From Flagellimonas_B algarum (GTDB lineage: Bacteria; Bacteroidota; Bacteroidia; Flavobacteriales; Flavobacteriaceae): 64,000 nt of DNA. Where the stretch lies: positions 992,001 to 1,056,000 of the forward strand of contig NZ_JBEVTG010000002.1 in the NCBI RefSeq assembly GCF_040513375.1, given 5' to 3'. A program made the translations under genes and the position numbers. A model generated the notes under the pieces. That model ran no database searches. It saw only the letters and a program-made list of their open reading frames with translations, and was not told the DNA's origin. Shown here piece after piece: positions 27,108 to 35,043 of the stretch; positions within the stretch are counted from its first letter, which is position 1; each line of letters starts with the position of its first letter.

Positions 27108-28100
27108 ATGGAAATACCGAAAATTATTAAATCACTAGATGGAATAAGAAAACCTATCTCTTTAGGAGCACTTGCAATCGTCATTTTATATTTACTCTAT
27201 CAAGCTATTTTATCACTTGATATTTTTAAGGAAATTGATGATACTAAAACATTCATTGTAATCAATAATATTTTGATGTATGTTTTTATTATCGCTCTTG
27301 TAACGATTCTTCTTGTTTTTGCTGAAAGATTACTTAAGACAATTCTTAATAGAAAAATCGATGATGAAAAACAAATTATTGCCGAGACTCCAAAAAACCA
27401 AATTACTCTCGAGATTTTCGTTTTTGTGAATGATAGAATAGCTTTTGAAGTTAGTTCTTGTCAGAACCTATCCTTAACCTTTGGGGAAACAAGAAGAATC
27501 TTATCTGTAATTTCTAAACTAAAAGATTTGTCAGAACTTTACTACCTGGAAATAAAAAACAAACTGGCAGAAAATTCAATATCTGGATTGAATAGCTGGT
27601 ATTCACATTTAAAAAATTTCATTTCAGAAGCTAATATAGTATTCCCTCTTCCAGAAGACCATAAATACACAATATCAACTGAACGTTTAAAGAAATATAG
27701 GTATCAAACACTGAACAATTGGGAAGAGATCAAAGAAAGTCTGACAAATGATTCAATCATCGATTTAAAAAGATTGAAGGAAATCGAAAATGATGAAGAT
27801 AAGAAATGGACTTTGCAAGGCTTTGATGATGAAAAAGATTATATGGAATTTATCTCACCGACAATTGATACTCTTGTTAAAAGTGCGAGTAGAACTGAAA
27901 TAGAGCTATTGAGAGACATTTGTGATAAAAAGAATTTCACTGAAAAGGAGCTGCTGGATAACGGGTTTGATAGGGGCACAATTGTAGAGACATTAAATAT
28001 ATTGATGAGAAGTAAGTTGCTCCAAGCTAATTACGATAATGGAACATTCCATTTGGGCAAAGTTGGACAAGACATTATTAAAAAGGAATTTAGTATTTAA
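27108..28100 (+). CDS. Membrane-anchored protein with C-terminal winged-helix-like region
   Basis: A 330-residue protein. Two N-terminal transmembrane helices (about 16-37 and 50-72, LGALAIVILYLLYQAILSL and YVFIIALVTILLVFAERLL), then a soluble domain with strands near residue 100 (ITLEIFVFVNDRIAFEVS). The C-terminal ~70 residues look like a winged helix (TEIELLRDICDKKNFTEKEL ... LNILMRSKLLQANYDNGTF). I do not recognise the family. Cassette-like arms flank it: GTTAGCAAC at 27085 and GTAGCTAAC at 28106, complementary in eight of nine bases. Confidence 0.55.
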   Translation: MEIPKIIKSLDGIRKPISLGALAIVILYLLYQAILSLDIFKEIDDTKTFIVINNILMYVFIIALVTILLVFAERLLKTILNRKIDDEKQIIAETPKNQITLEIFVFVNDRIAFEVSSCQNLSLTFGETRRILSVISKLKDLSELYYLEIKNKLAENSISGLNSWYSHLKNFISEANIVFPLPEDHKYTISTERLKKYRYQTLNNWEEIKESLTNDSIIDLKRLKEIENDEDKKWTLQGFDDEKDYMEFISPTIDTLVKSASRTEIELLRDICDKKNFTEKELLDNGFDRGTIVETLNILMRSKLLQANYDNGTFHLGKVGQDIIKKEFSI

Positions 28101-28105
28101 CGTCA

Positions 28106-28114
28106 GTAGCTAAC
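28106..28114 (+). repeat. Cassette 4 right arm, GTAGCTAAC
   Basis: GTAGCTAAC pairs in eight of nine positions with the left arm GTTAGCAAC at 27085-27093, the same within-cassette complementarity as cassettes 1 and 3. Confidence 0.4.
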
Positions 28115-28144
28115 ATGGTGAATAGCGCATTGCGATACGAATTT

Positions 28145-28198
28145 CCCCCGCTAGCACTCGTCTCCAACGGGTGCTTCAACAAGGCTCAGGGTAGAGCC
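28145..28198 (+). repeat. R2 repeat, copy 2 (short)
   Basis: CTAGCACTCGTCTCCAACGG (28151-28170) followed by a REP-like GGTGCTTCAACAAGGCTCAGG. It lacks the C/T tract present in copies 1 and 3. Confidence 0.5.
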
Positions 28199-28217
28199 AT
28201 TTCTCACACTACTCAAA

Positions 28218-28538
28218 ATGAATAAAATAAAAGTTTCAGAACTGAAATCAGTATTCGAAAATATAATCCAAAAGCTGGAAACGGAATACGGGAAAGAAAC
28301 CGAGTTGGAATTAAATACCACCATCTATCGATTGATTCCCACTGAAAAATGGGATACCTTCGACAAACCAGAGGACTGGTTTTCGGCTTCTGAAATAGAC
28401 CAAGGCGATTTACAGGACGATGTAAACGAATTAAAGAAGTTACTTACCGAACGTGAGGGTGTCGCAACTTTTGTTGACTTTGACCGACTTGCGAGCGTAT
28501 TACGTGAAATTAGTCAAGTTGAAAACCCTGTTGATTAA
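28218..28538 (+). CDS. Small acidic protein, first of a tight gene pair
   Basis: A 106-residue acidic, helical protein (MNKIKVSELKSVFENIIQKL; WDTFDKPEDWFSASEIDQGD). No signal peptide or membrane helix. Its stop codon directly abuts the start codon of the next gene, so the two are surely co-translated. The base composition is intermediate between the AT-rich left part of the island and the backbone. Not recognised; an immunity or antitoxin-like role is possible but unsupported. Confidence 0.55.
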   Translation: MNKIKVSELKSVFENIIQKLETEYGKETELELNTTIYRLIPTEKWDTFDKPEDWFSASEIDQGDLQDDVNELKKLLTEREGVATFVDFDRLASVLREISQVENPVD

Positions 28539-28946
28539 ATGAAAAAGGAACATCAATCCATCATTGGGAAAATAACGCAGTTTTTGGAGGATCATCCCGA
28601 TCAAAGGTTTGGACAGGCGATTTTCAATCTCAGAATAAATGAATTCCAAAAGTCCACTGACCCGAAAAACCCATTTCGTGCTTTAAGGGACATTTACAAC
28701 GACAGTGATTCCGAAATCATTAAACGTATTGAAGGACAATTGGAGTGGTTTGACTTACAAGGCAGCGTCAGAGCGGGAATTGAAGATGTGGTAGGCCTAC
28801 AAAGCATGACGGTAAACGAAAGACTATTCGCGACGGGCCTATTTGACCTATTCAATACATATAAAAAGTCGAATAAGGGCTATGCCGAATATATATTACA
28901 GGCATTGAAAGTGGATTCGGAATCCATTCGAAAAATATTAAAATGA
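28539..28946 (+). CDS. Small helical protein, second of a tight gene pair
   Basis: A 135-residue protein. The N-terminal half reads GKITQFLEDHPDQRFGQAIF and RALRDIYNDSDSEIIKRI; the C-terminal half (MTVNERLFATGLFDLFNTYK ... ILQALKVDSESIRKIL) looks like a separate small helical domain. It starts on the base after the upstream stop. Not recognised. The pair may form a toxin-antitoxin-like or immunity unit, which is only an inference from the tight coupling and location. Confidence 0.55.
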   Translation: MKKEHQSIIGKITQFLEDHPDQRFGQAIFNLRINEFQKSTDPKNPFRALRDIYNDSDSEIIKRIEGQLEWFDLQGSVRAGIEDVVGLQSMTVNERLFATGLFDLFNTYKKSNKGYAEYILQALKVDSESIRKILK

Positions 28947-29008
28947 TCCTCGATAGCTCGCATTCCTCAGAGAAGTGAACCATTCAACATCCATCTCAGC
29001 ACATTGAA

Positions 29009-29380
29009 ATGACAGAGTTATTAAGTCAATTGGCAAAAGAAACGGCTAGCGGAACCGAGGTAGGCAAAATATTGGGCTACCCTGTCGATTTTCCATCCGA
29101 ATTAGTTGAAACCTTGTCCTTGCAAACCGCCATAAACTATTGGCATGGAAAAATAAACTATGAGGATGGAGATATCATCATGAATAATCTATATTCCTTT
29201 TGGGTTACTAATACTCATTATGTGCAGAATTTCGGCTTTGGTAAAATTGCATGGAATTGCTATGAGGCGTTCGATGCTGGAGAATACCAGCGGCCAACCG
29301 ACCCCCAAGACATCGACCCAGTCGAGGCGTATACCAAGCCGATTATTGAAAAACTACTAATAGAGCTTAATAAGATTTAA
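29009..29380 (+). CDS. Hypothetical small protein, immunity-like
   Basis: A 123-residue soluble protein, MTELLSQLAKETASGTEVGK at the start and FGFGKIAWNCYEAFDAGEYQ in the middle, rich in aromatic residues. It resembles in size and character the immunity or SMI1-like small proteins often seen in such islands, but no clear family motif was identified. It stands alone between a 62-base spacer and an R2 repeat. Confidence 0.5.
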   Translation: MTELLSQLAKETASGTEVGKILGYPVDFPSELVETLSLQTAINYWHGKINYEDGDIIMNNLYSFWVTNTHYVQNFGFGKIAWNCYEAFDAGEYQRPTDPQDIDPVEAYTKPIIEKLLIELNKI

Positions 29381-29402
29381 CAAAGGTTGCAAACCAGCAA
29401 GA

Positions 29403-29527
29403 CTCCCCAACTAGCGCTCGTCTCCGACGGGTACTTCCAACACATCTAAGCTCAAAAAGGCACCACCCTTTACCCTTTTCCCTTCCCCCTTTTCCCCATC
29501 ATCGCTTCGACTAGGCTCAGGGGCCTT
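29403..29527 (+). repeat. R2 repeat, copy 3
   Basis: CTAGCGCTCGTCTCCGACGG (29411-29430), a C/T-rich tract (about 29464-29500) and a REP-like GCTTCGACTAGGCTCAGGGG, in the same order as copy 1. The rest of the gap to 29793 holds another degenerate CCCTT tract (about 29580-29630) and no convincing gene; a 75-codon minus-strand frame there has no family features. Confidence 0.55.
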
Positions 29528-29793
29528 TATTCTCGCGATAGCGCTAATATTTGAAGGGTGCATCCATCACAATTTGCTTTCAACAGGGTGTACCCTTTGC
29601 CCTTAGCCTTAAACCCTTCATACCCACTACCCCGAAATCCTTTGTGAAGTATCCCTATCAATGGGTATTGCGCCACACCTTGGAATAGGCCACCTTCGGA
29701 CCAAGTTATGGGGGTAAGGCGACGACCTAGAAGCTGCGAGGAAATCGAAACCATCCAACACGGGCGATCCCTAAGGAAGTTCCCTTCGCTACC

Positions 29794-30984
29794 ATGATCA
29801 AAAAGACAACTAACATTATGGGCTTTATAGATAGGATTAAAAGGTTTCTTCGAAAAAATGATGAGTTTTTGGCCATTGTGGTGGGCATTATTTCCTCCTT
29901 GGCGGTGATTCTCAAAACCATCGAAGCCTCCGGTTTCAAGAAGATCGACGTCAACCTGCTCACCGACTGCCTTAACCTATTGGTGTTGGGGCTTGCGTTG
30001 ATCTTTATCAAGGAAAGCAAACTGAACATCCATACCAACGAGATCGTCAAAATCTGTTCGAAATTCAAGATCACCGGCACCTATCTCTCTGAAAAATTAG
30101 AACGGACCAATAGGCTTATCGAGCAATTGACAGAAGCGATCCGTTGGTTCGTCATCATCTTGATCGGTTTTTACTGCCTCCAATTTTTTATGGACGTTTC
30201 GCTGGATTACAACAGTTTCAAAGGCGCGTTAAACCAAAACAACTCCATCCTCCAGTTGTTCGGCACCCAAGGGGAAAGTGAATTGGATGCCGCGAAGTTC
30301 CTTTCGATAGAGGTATTGACCAACGCCACCAATCTGTTCAGTGCCACCTTTTTGTTCACGGCCTTTTTCGTGTTGTTCAGCGTCACCCTTGAAAAGGACA
30401 ACAAGACCTTTATCAAACGTGTTTTACCGATGGCCTTGGCAATCGGGATTTCCATATTGAGCATTGCGATCATCATCACCGGCATTCCCAATTTGAACCT
30501 AGAGAAATCGTCGACCATCATACGGCTGCTGGGCGGTATTTACAATGGCGTTGCCATGGCTTTGTTGTTCAGTCGGTTCATCGCCATGGAGTACTATTTT
30601 CAACATTCCAAAAAGAACTTCGAACGCAACTTTTACTATTACGGCATTACGATCGGTTTGCCTTTGTACATCGTCGTACAACCGCTTTATGCCCTTTTTA
30701 ATTTGATCGAATTGGGGGAAGGGACCGCTTCCATGTTCAAGGCCATCGTATTCTTGATCACCTTTTGGGGCAAGTTGGTGTTGTTGTTTTTCGTTTTCAC
30801 CATGCTGAACAAGAAATGGATCCATTCGTATATCCTACTGACCCTCATAGAAAATGACAATCTGAAAAAGCTTTCCATCGAATTAAAAGACGTGGAACAA
30901 TTGGACCTTGATAACAACAATGGAAACGATGGGGAGAACAAAGACGTTAATGACCGGCAAACAACCGACAAAGATCCAAAATAG
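29794..30984 (+). CDS. Polytopic membrane protein with acidic tail
   Basis: A 396-residue membrane protein with about eight hydrophobic segments (for example LAIVVGIISSLAVILKTIEA, FVIILIGFYCLQFFMDV, ALAIGISILSIAIIITGI, and VFLITFWGKLVLLFFVFTM). A charged C-terminal tail is rich in Asp and Asn (DLDNNNGNDGENKD). A second possible start at 29818 gives MGFIDRIKRFLRKND. The base composition is close to the backbone, unlike the left part of the island. Not recognised; it could be a membrane effector or an ordinary unknown. Confidence 0.6.
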   Translation: MIKKTTNIMGFIDRIKRFLRKNDEFLAIVVGIISSLAVILKTIEASGFKKIDVNLLTDCLNLLVLGLALIFIKESKLNIHTNEIVKICSKFKITGTYLSEKLERTNRLIEQLTEAIRWFVIILIGFYCLQFFMDVSLDYNSFKGALNQNNSILQLFGTQGESELDAAKFLSIEVLTNATNLFSATFLFTAFFVLFSVTLEKDNKTFIKRVLPMALAIGISILSIAIIITGIPNLNLEKSSTIIRLLGGIYNGVAMALLFSRFIAMEYYFQHSKKNFERNFYYYGITIGLPLYIVVQPLYALFNLIELGEGTASMFKAIVFLITFWGKLVLLFFVFTMLNKKWIHSYILLTLIENDNLKKLSIELKDVEQLDLDNNNGNDGENKDVNDRQTTDKDPK

Positions 30985-30986
30985 GC

Positions 30987-31175
30987 GTTCGTAAGAATTG
31001 TTTTTTTAACGCGCTGATTTTTAGAGGAAAACCATACAAATTTTGAGGTTTTCCGTTTCGGTTTGAACATGGGATAAAATATATTGGAGGAGCACGAACG
31101 ACCCGATCCAAAGAGATGGACCCCTGCCCCAAATACAACCTACACGGCTTGGCAAAACGCAACGAATAACAATGC
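30987..31175 (+). repeat. R1 leader repeat, copy C
   Basis: Third, more diverged R1 copy directly after the stop of the membrane protein. It keeps CGTAAGAA, the exact 20-mer CTGATTTTTAGAGGAAAACC (31014-31033) and AGATGGnCC. A 17-codon frame opens at 31116. It precedes the small gene pair at 31210; no GTT-type arm was found. Confidence 0.6.
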
Positions 31176-31209
31176 AGCAACTCATCATGCTGCTCTTAAA
31201 TGAAAAGCA

Positions 31210-31473
31210 ATGGATAGCAAAGAAATCAAAGAAAAAATCGTCAAAGCCATGCTGGAGTCAAAATACAAATGGCGGACAGCACGGGGAATATCAAAAGAAA
31301 CGGACATCTCGATCGACCAGGTTTATGATTTCCTGTTTCATTCCGATCTGATCATTAAAGCAAAAAAAGCCAATCGCTATGGAAAAGCACTTTTCGCATT
31401 GCGTAAAAAGTATGACCGGGAAAGTTCTTTCGGATTGAAAGTCCTGAACGCCTTAACCAATAAAATACACTAA
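31210..31473 (+). CDS. Small winged-helix protein
   Basis: An 87-residue protein consisting of one winged helix-turn-helix: EKIVKAMLESKYKWRTARGI, SKETDISIDQVYDFLFHSDL, then LFALRKKYD. It is probably a DNA-binding regulator or a small effector adaptor. It follows R1 copy C and is two bases upstream of a small membrane protein gene. Not assigned to a named family. Confidence 0.6.
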   Translation: MDSKEIKEKIVKAMLESKYKWRTARGISKETDISIDQVYDFLFHSDLIIKAKKANRYGKALFALRKKYDRESSFGLKVLNALTNKIH

Positions 31474-31475
31474 CT

Positions 31476-31799
31476 ATGGAATTGCCTATCGAACCCCTTG
31501 TTCAAGCAGGAATCGGCGGATTTATGTTGAACATGATGAACCTATATCAAGAGTCTAAAATCCCAAAAGCCGATCGGGTAGCCAAAGACGGCCTGTATTG
31601 GTTGTTTTTCTTCTTCTGGCCGATCGGAGGGGCACTCTTGGCGTACATTTATATCTCATCGGGCTATAACATCCAGGGCTGGTTGGCTTTTACCACCGGA
31701 CTGACGGTACCCACTACCATACAATCGATCATCGATAAAGGAATGGGGTCGAAAATCCCCGTTGGGGAAGTCGACGATGTCGAAAGCGTTGAGGAATAG
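31476..31799 (+). CDS. Small two-helix membrane protein
   Basis: A 107-residue protein with hydrophobic segments at about 6-20 and 42-65 (GLYWLFFFFWPIGGALLAYI) and a weaker one near 70-88. The tail is acidic (GEVDDVESVEE). It lies two bases after the winged-helix gene and probably works with it. Not recognised. Confidence 0.55.
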   Translation: MELPIEPLVQAGIGGFMLNMMNLYQESKIPKADRVAKDGLYWLFFFFWPIGGALLAYIYISSGYNIQGWLAFTTGLTVPTTIQSIIDKGMGSKIPVGEVDDVESVEE

Positions 31800-31810
31800 C
31801 AATCGGAAAT

Positions 31811-31864
31811 TCCTTTGCCCTTGGCCCTTTTCCCCCCCCGGCGCTTCGACTCCGTTCAGCGACC
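31811..31864 (+). repeat. R2 repeat, copy 4 (partial)
   Basis: A degenerate CCCTT tract (31811-31838) followed by the REP-like GCGCTTCGACTCCGTTCAGC. It lies directly before the stop codon of HMG-CoA lyase, just as copy 1 lies before the duplicated 3' end at 25429. Confidence 0.55.
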
Positions 31865-31869
31865 TTGAA

Positions 31870-32733
31870 TTAATGATAGACTGAAAATAGTTCCGTGGCC
31901 TTGTTGTAGGCCGCTTCAAAGACCATGGCATTGACGCCGGTATCGGCCTTTTGTTCGGTAAAATAGGAGAGCATTTTTTCGGTGGGCATGTTCCCGGTCA
32001 GTTCGTCCTTGGCCATGGGGCAGCCCCCAAAGCCTTGTACGGCCCCGTCAAAGCGGCGGCAGCCGGCCTCATAGGCCGCAGCGACCTTTTCGTGCCATTT
32101 TTGGGGGGTCGTATGCAAATGCGCCCCGAATTCGATCTCGGGGTATTTGGGGATCAGGTTGGCGAAAAGGTAGTCGATCACCTGCGGTGTCGAGCTGCCG
32201 ATGGTATCCGACAGCGATAGGATCTTGACCCCCATAGCCGCCAGTTTTTCCGTCCACTCCCCCACGATCTCGACATTCCATGGATCCCCATAAGGGTTAC
32301 CAAAGCCCATGGAGATATAGGTGACCACCTGCTTGCCACTGCCGTGGGCGATGTCCAAGATCGCTTGTAGCGTGTCTACCGATTCGGCGATGGTCTTGTG
32401 GGTGTTCCGCATCTGGAAGTTCTCCGAAATCGAAAAGGGAAAGCCCAAATAATCGATTTCGGCATGGGTGCTGGCATCCTGGGCGCCGCGCACATTGGCG
32501 ACAATGGCCAACAACTTGCTCTGGGTGCGCGAGAGGTCGAGCTGTGCCAAAACCTCGGCGGTATCCACCATCTGGGGGATGGCTTTGGGCGATACGAAAC
32601 TGCCGAAATCGATGGTATCGAAGCCACAACCCAATAGCGATTGGATGTAGCGCACCTTCTCTTCCGTGGGGATCATCGTTTTGATACCCTGCATGGCGTC
32701 ACGGGGACATTCGATCAGTTTTACTTGGCCCAT
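31870..32733 (-). CDS. Hydroxymethylglutaryl-CoA lyase
   Basis: TIM-barrel lyase of the HMGL family, which cleaves HMG-CoA to acetyl-CoA and acetoacetate in leucine degradation. Motifs: KLIECPRDAMQG (metal and substrate binding near the N-terminus), HLHTTP (metal-binding histidines), and GCRRFDGAVQGFGGCPMAKD, the catalytic-cysteine signature. Length 287 is normal. The last 24 codons are duplicated inside the island at 25429. It lies 23 bases downstream of the LysE gene and may share its transcript. Confidence 0.92.
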   Translation of the reverse strand: MGQVKLIECPRDAMQGIKTMIPTEEKVRYIQSLLGCGFDTIDFGSFVSPKAIPQMVDTAEVLAQLDLSRTQSKLLAIVANVRGAQDASTHAEIDYLGFPFSISENFQMRNTHKTIAESVDTLQAILDIAHGSGKQVVTYISMGFGNPYGDPWNVEIVGEWTEKLAAMGVKILSLSDTIGSSTPQVIDYLFANLIPKYPEIEFGAHLHTTPQKWHEKVAAAYEAGCRRFDGAVQGFGGCPMAKDELTGNMPTEKMLSYFTEQKADTGVNAMVFEAAYNKATELFSVYH

Positions 32734-32756
32734 GCCCTAAAAATACGAAGACTAGT

Positions 32757-33377
32757 TCAGCCAAAGACCAAATAGACGGCAATACCCACAAAGACCACGA
32801 TCTGCAGCCATTTGAAAAAGCGGGCAACGCCCGGAGTTTGGGCGATATAGGTCGAAATGCTGCCGGCCATCAGGGCGATGCTGCCGAAAATCAAAGAGGA
32901 AACCGTGATGAACAACAGCCCCAGCGTATAGAATTGCAGCACCGGGTTGAGGGTGTCGCTAAAGAGAAAGGCGGGAAAAAAGGCCAAAAAGAAAATAGTG
33001 ACCTTGGGGTTGAGTACGTTCATCCAAAAGCCTTTTTTAAAGAGTGCCCACAGCTTTAATTGGGGCTGTTCCCCTTCGTTGAGTTCGATGCCCGAACCTT
33101 CGCGATAGACGAGTACCGCCAAATAGAGCAAGTAGGCCGCCCCAAAAAGTTTGATGGCGAAAAAGAGCGATTCACTGCGCTTGATGATCTCGGACACCCC
33201 GAAGGCCAAGAGGGTGGTATGCACCAGGCAACCCGTCATGAGTCCCGCCACCACGGCCAGGCCGTATTTCTTACCGTTGGCCATGCTCAGGGTGAGCACG
33301 AAGATATTATCGGGCCCCGGGGAGAGCGCCAAAAGGGCGGTCGCGGAAATAAAAGCAAGGAGGATGCCGTAGTCCAA
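32757..33377 (-). CDS. LysE/RhtB family amino-acid exporter
   Basis: A 206-residue membrane protein with about six hydrophobic helices. Family motif near the N-terminus: ALSPGPDNIFVLTLSMANGKKYGLA (the PGP...L.. region of LysE/RhtB), then GLMTGCLVHT and AFGVSEII. It exports an amino acid or related metabolite; substrate unknown. Upstream of HMG-CoA lyase on the same strand. Confidence 0.88.
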   Translation of the reverse strand: MDYGILLAFISATALLALSPGPDNIFVLTLSMANGKKYGLAVVAGLMTGCLVHTTLLAFGVSEIIKRSESLFFAIKLFGAAYLLYLAVLVYREGSGIELNEGEQPQLKLWALFKKGFWMNVLNPKVTIFFLAFFPAFLFSDTLNPVLQFYTLGLLFITVSSLIFGSIALMAGSISTYIAQTPGVARFFKWLQIVVFVGIAVYLVFG

Positions 33378-33409
33378 AGTGTGGGTTTCTGGGGGTAAAA
33401 TACAAAAAC

Positions 33410-33937
33410 TTACCAGGTATAGGCCGGCGGGTCGATGCCCTTCATTCGAAGATACAGATTGGCTTTGGCCCGGTGGTTGGTCAAATGGTCTTGCACGTAA
33501 AAGAGGGCAAAGGCCCGACTCACCGTATTCCCACTATGGTACATCACACAGCGTTCGTTCAATTGGTCTTCATCCACGGTACGGATGACGTTTTCGGTAT
33601 AGGCGAAACCACGTTCTAAGAGGGCGATGATTTCGGCTTTGGTCATGGTCGACGCATCCGGGGCGTTAGGCACGACGGTCATCCCTTCCACATAGCGCTG
33701 GGTCAAGAGTTCGATGGTATAGCCGATATGCACCAGCTGCTCGGCAAAGGTCTTGCTGACCTCCGTGGGTCGAAAACCGTAGTCTTCCTCGGGCATGGCT
33801 TCGGCCACCTCGAGGCAATGCCGGCGGGCTTCCTGCCATACGGGCAGGTACATGCGGGTAAAATCGGTCTGGGGTTCGGCATCTTGGCCCCAGCTGCAGA
33901 AGGTGCAGCACAAAGCGAATAAAACGAATGCTTTCAT
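33410..33937 (-). CDS. Exported DinB-like protein
   Basis: A 175-residue protein with a signal peptide (MKAFVLFALCCTFCSWGQ) and a DinB/YfiT four-helix fold: RPTEVSKTFAEQLVHIGYTI supplies the first metal histidine (residue ~72), and FYVQDHLTNHRAK the last pair. It is probably a periplasmic metal-binding protein of the DinB superfamily, where some members are thiol transferases. Substrate unknown. Ten bases downstream of pyrD. Confidence 0.82.
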   Translation of the reverse strand: MKAFVLFALCCTFCSWGQDAEPQTDFTRMYLPVWQEARRHCLEVAEAMPEEDYGFRPTEVSKTFAEQLVHIGYTIELLTQRYVEGMTVVPNAPDASTMTKAEIIALLERGFAYTENVIRTVDEDQLNERCVMYHSGNTVSRAFALFYVQDHLTNHRAKANLYLRMKGIDPPAYTW

Positions 33938-33947
33938 GGGAGTCGGC

Positions 33948-34988
33948 TTAGTTTTCCTTCTCCAAGATAGCCTTATTGATTTTTTTGGGCAAACCGGGCC
34001 CTTCGTAGATAAAACCGGTATAGAGTTGGATCAGGTCGGCCCCGGCCTCCAGTTTTTCGAGGGCGTCTTCGGCGGAATGGATGCCCCCCACCCCGATAAT
34101 CGGGAAGGCTTTATTGCTCTGTTCGGCCAAAAAGCGGATGACCTCGGTACTGCGATTCGTTAAAGGCTTGCCACTGAGACCACCTTTCTCTTCTGCCAGG
34201 GTCAGGTGGGCCTTCAGTTTTTTGCGCTCGACGGTGGTGTTGGTCGCGATGACCCCATCGATCTTGGAAGCGGTGACGATGCTGATGATATCCAACAACT
34301 GCGCATTGCTTAGGTCGGGCGCGATCTTCAACAGTATGGGTTTTTCCTTTACCCCGGCCTTTTTGGCGTATTTGCTGTTTTCACGCTTCAATTTCTTGAG
34401 AATCTCGGTCAAGGGCTTTTTATCCTGCAGTTCGCGTAATCCCGGTGTATTGGGCGAGCTGACGTTGACCACGAAATAGTCGACATGATCGAAGAGGGCA
34501 TCAAAGCAGATCAGGTAGTCTTTGACCGCATCTTTGTTTTTGGTGACCTTGTTCTTGCCGATATTCCCCCCGATGATGACGTTGTGCTTTTTCTTCAAGC
34601 GCTCGACCGCATCGAATACCCCTTGGTTGTTAAAGCCCATGCGGTTGATGATGGCCTCGTCTTCGATAAGGCGGAATAGGCGTTTTTTCGAATTCCCGGG
34701 TTGGGGTTTGGGCGTCAAGGTCCCGATCTCGATAAAGCCGTAGCCAAAGTCGGAGAGTTCGTTATAGAGCTTGGCATCCTTGTCGAAACCGGCGGCTAGA
34801 CCGACGGGATTCTTAAAGTCGATCCCGAACACCCTACGGTGCAAGCGTTCATCTTCTATGGTGAACAATTTTCGGAACAGTCCGCGAAAACCCAAACGGG
34901 CCAACAAACGAATGGAATGAAACGAAAAGTGGTGGGCCGTTTCCGCGTCCAATACGAACAATAAAGGGCGGAGAACATATTTATACAT
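33948..34988 (-). CDS. pyrD: Dihydroorotate dehydrogenase (quinone), class 2
   Basis: Membrane-associated FMN enzyme oxidising dihydroorotate to orotate with quinone. Start [26 protein letters not shown] is the class 2 N-terminal helical anchor; the frame extends 23 codons further but that segment lacks similarity. Motifs: [47 protein letters not shown] (catalytic serine), and [11 protein letters not shown]. Length 346 is usual. Confidence 0.95.
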   Translation of the reverse strand: MYKYVLRPLLFVLDAETAHHFSFHSIRLLARLGFRGLFRKLFTIEDERLHRRVFGIDFKNPVGLAAGFDKDAKLYNELSDFGYGFIEIGTLTPKPQPGNSKKRLFRLIEDEAIINRMGFNNQGVFDAVERLKKKHNVIIGGNIGKNKVTKNKDAVKDYLICFDALFDHVDYFVVNVSSPNTPGLRELQDKKPLTEILKKLKRENSKYAKKAGVKEKPILLKIAPDLSNAQLLDIISIVTASKIDGVIATNTTVERKKLKAHLTLAEEKGGLSGKPLTNRSTEVIRFLAEQSNKAFPIIGVGGIHSAEDALEKLEAGADLIQLYTGFIYEGPGLPKKINKAILEKEN

Positions 34989-35043
34989 GGGGGCAATTTT
35001 GTGCAAAAGTAGTAACTCTTCTGACAGGGGAAACCATATTTTC

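Larger units (their letters stand above)
22110..31869. mobile_element. Accessory genomic island at the 3' end of HMG-CoA lyase
   Basis: A stretch of about 9.8 kb between the HmuY terminator and the HMG-CoA lyase gene. The left part (22.4-28.1 kb) is strongly AT-rich compared with the backbone. It holds three R1 repeats, R2 and REP-like repeats, cassette-like ends, and a second copy of the 3' end of HMG-CoA lyase. Cargo genes are all on the plus strand and are mostly of unknown or defence-like type. No recombinase gene is present, so movement would need an enzyme from elsewhere. Boundaries are approximate. Confidence 0.7.

Noticed and set aside
29527..29754. A 75-codon minus-strand frame in the gap before the membrane protein
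   Set aside because: It covers a degenerate CCCTT tract and has no domain or signal features.
22110..31869. CRISPR array or complete insertion sequence in the repeat-rich island
   Set aside because: The repeats are long, diverged and separated by genes; no regular short repeat-spacer units, no transposase frame and no target duplication were found.
31656..31931. A 91-codon minus-strand frame at the end of the lyase gene
   Set aside because: It is out of frame with the lyase and overlaps a real plus-strand gene; its likeness to the frame at 25419 only reflects the DNA repeat.
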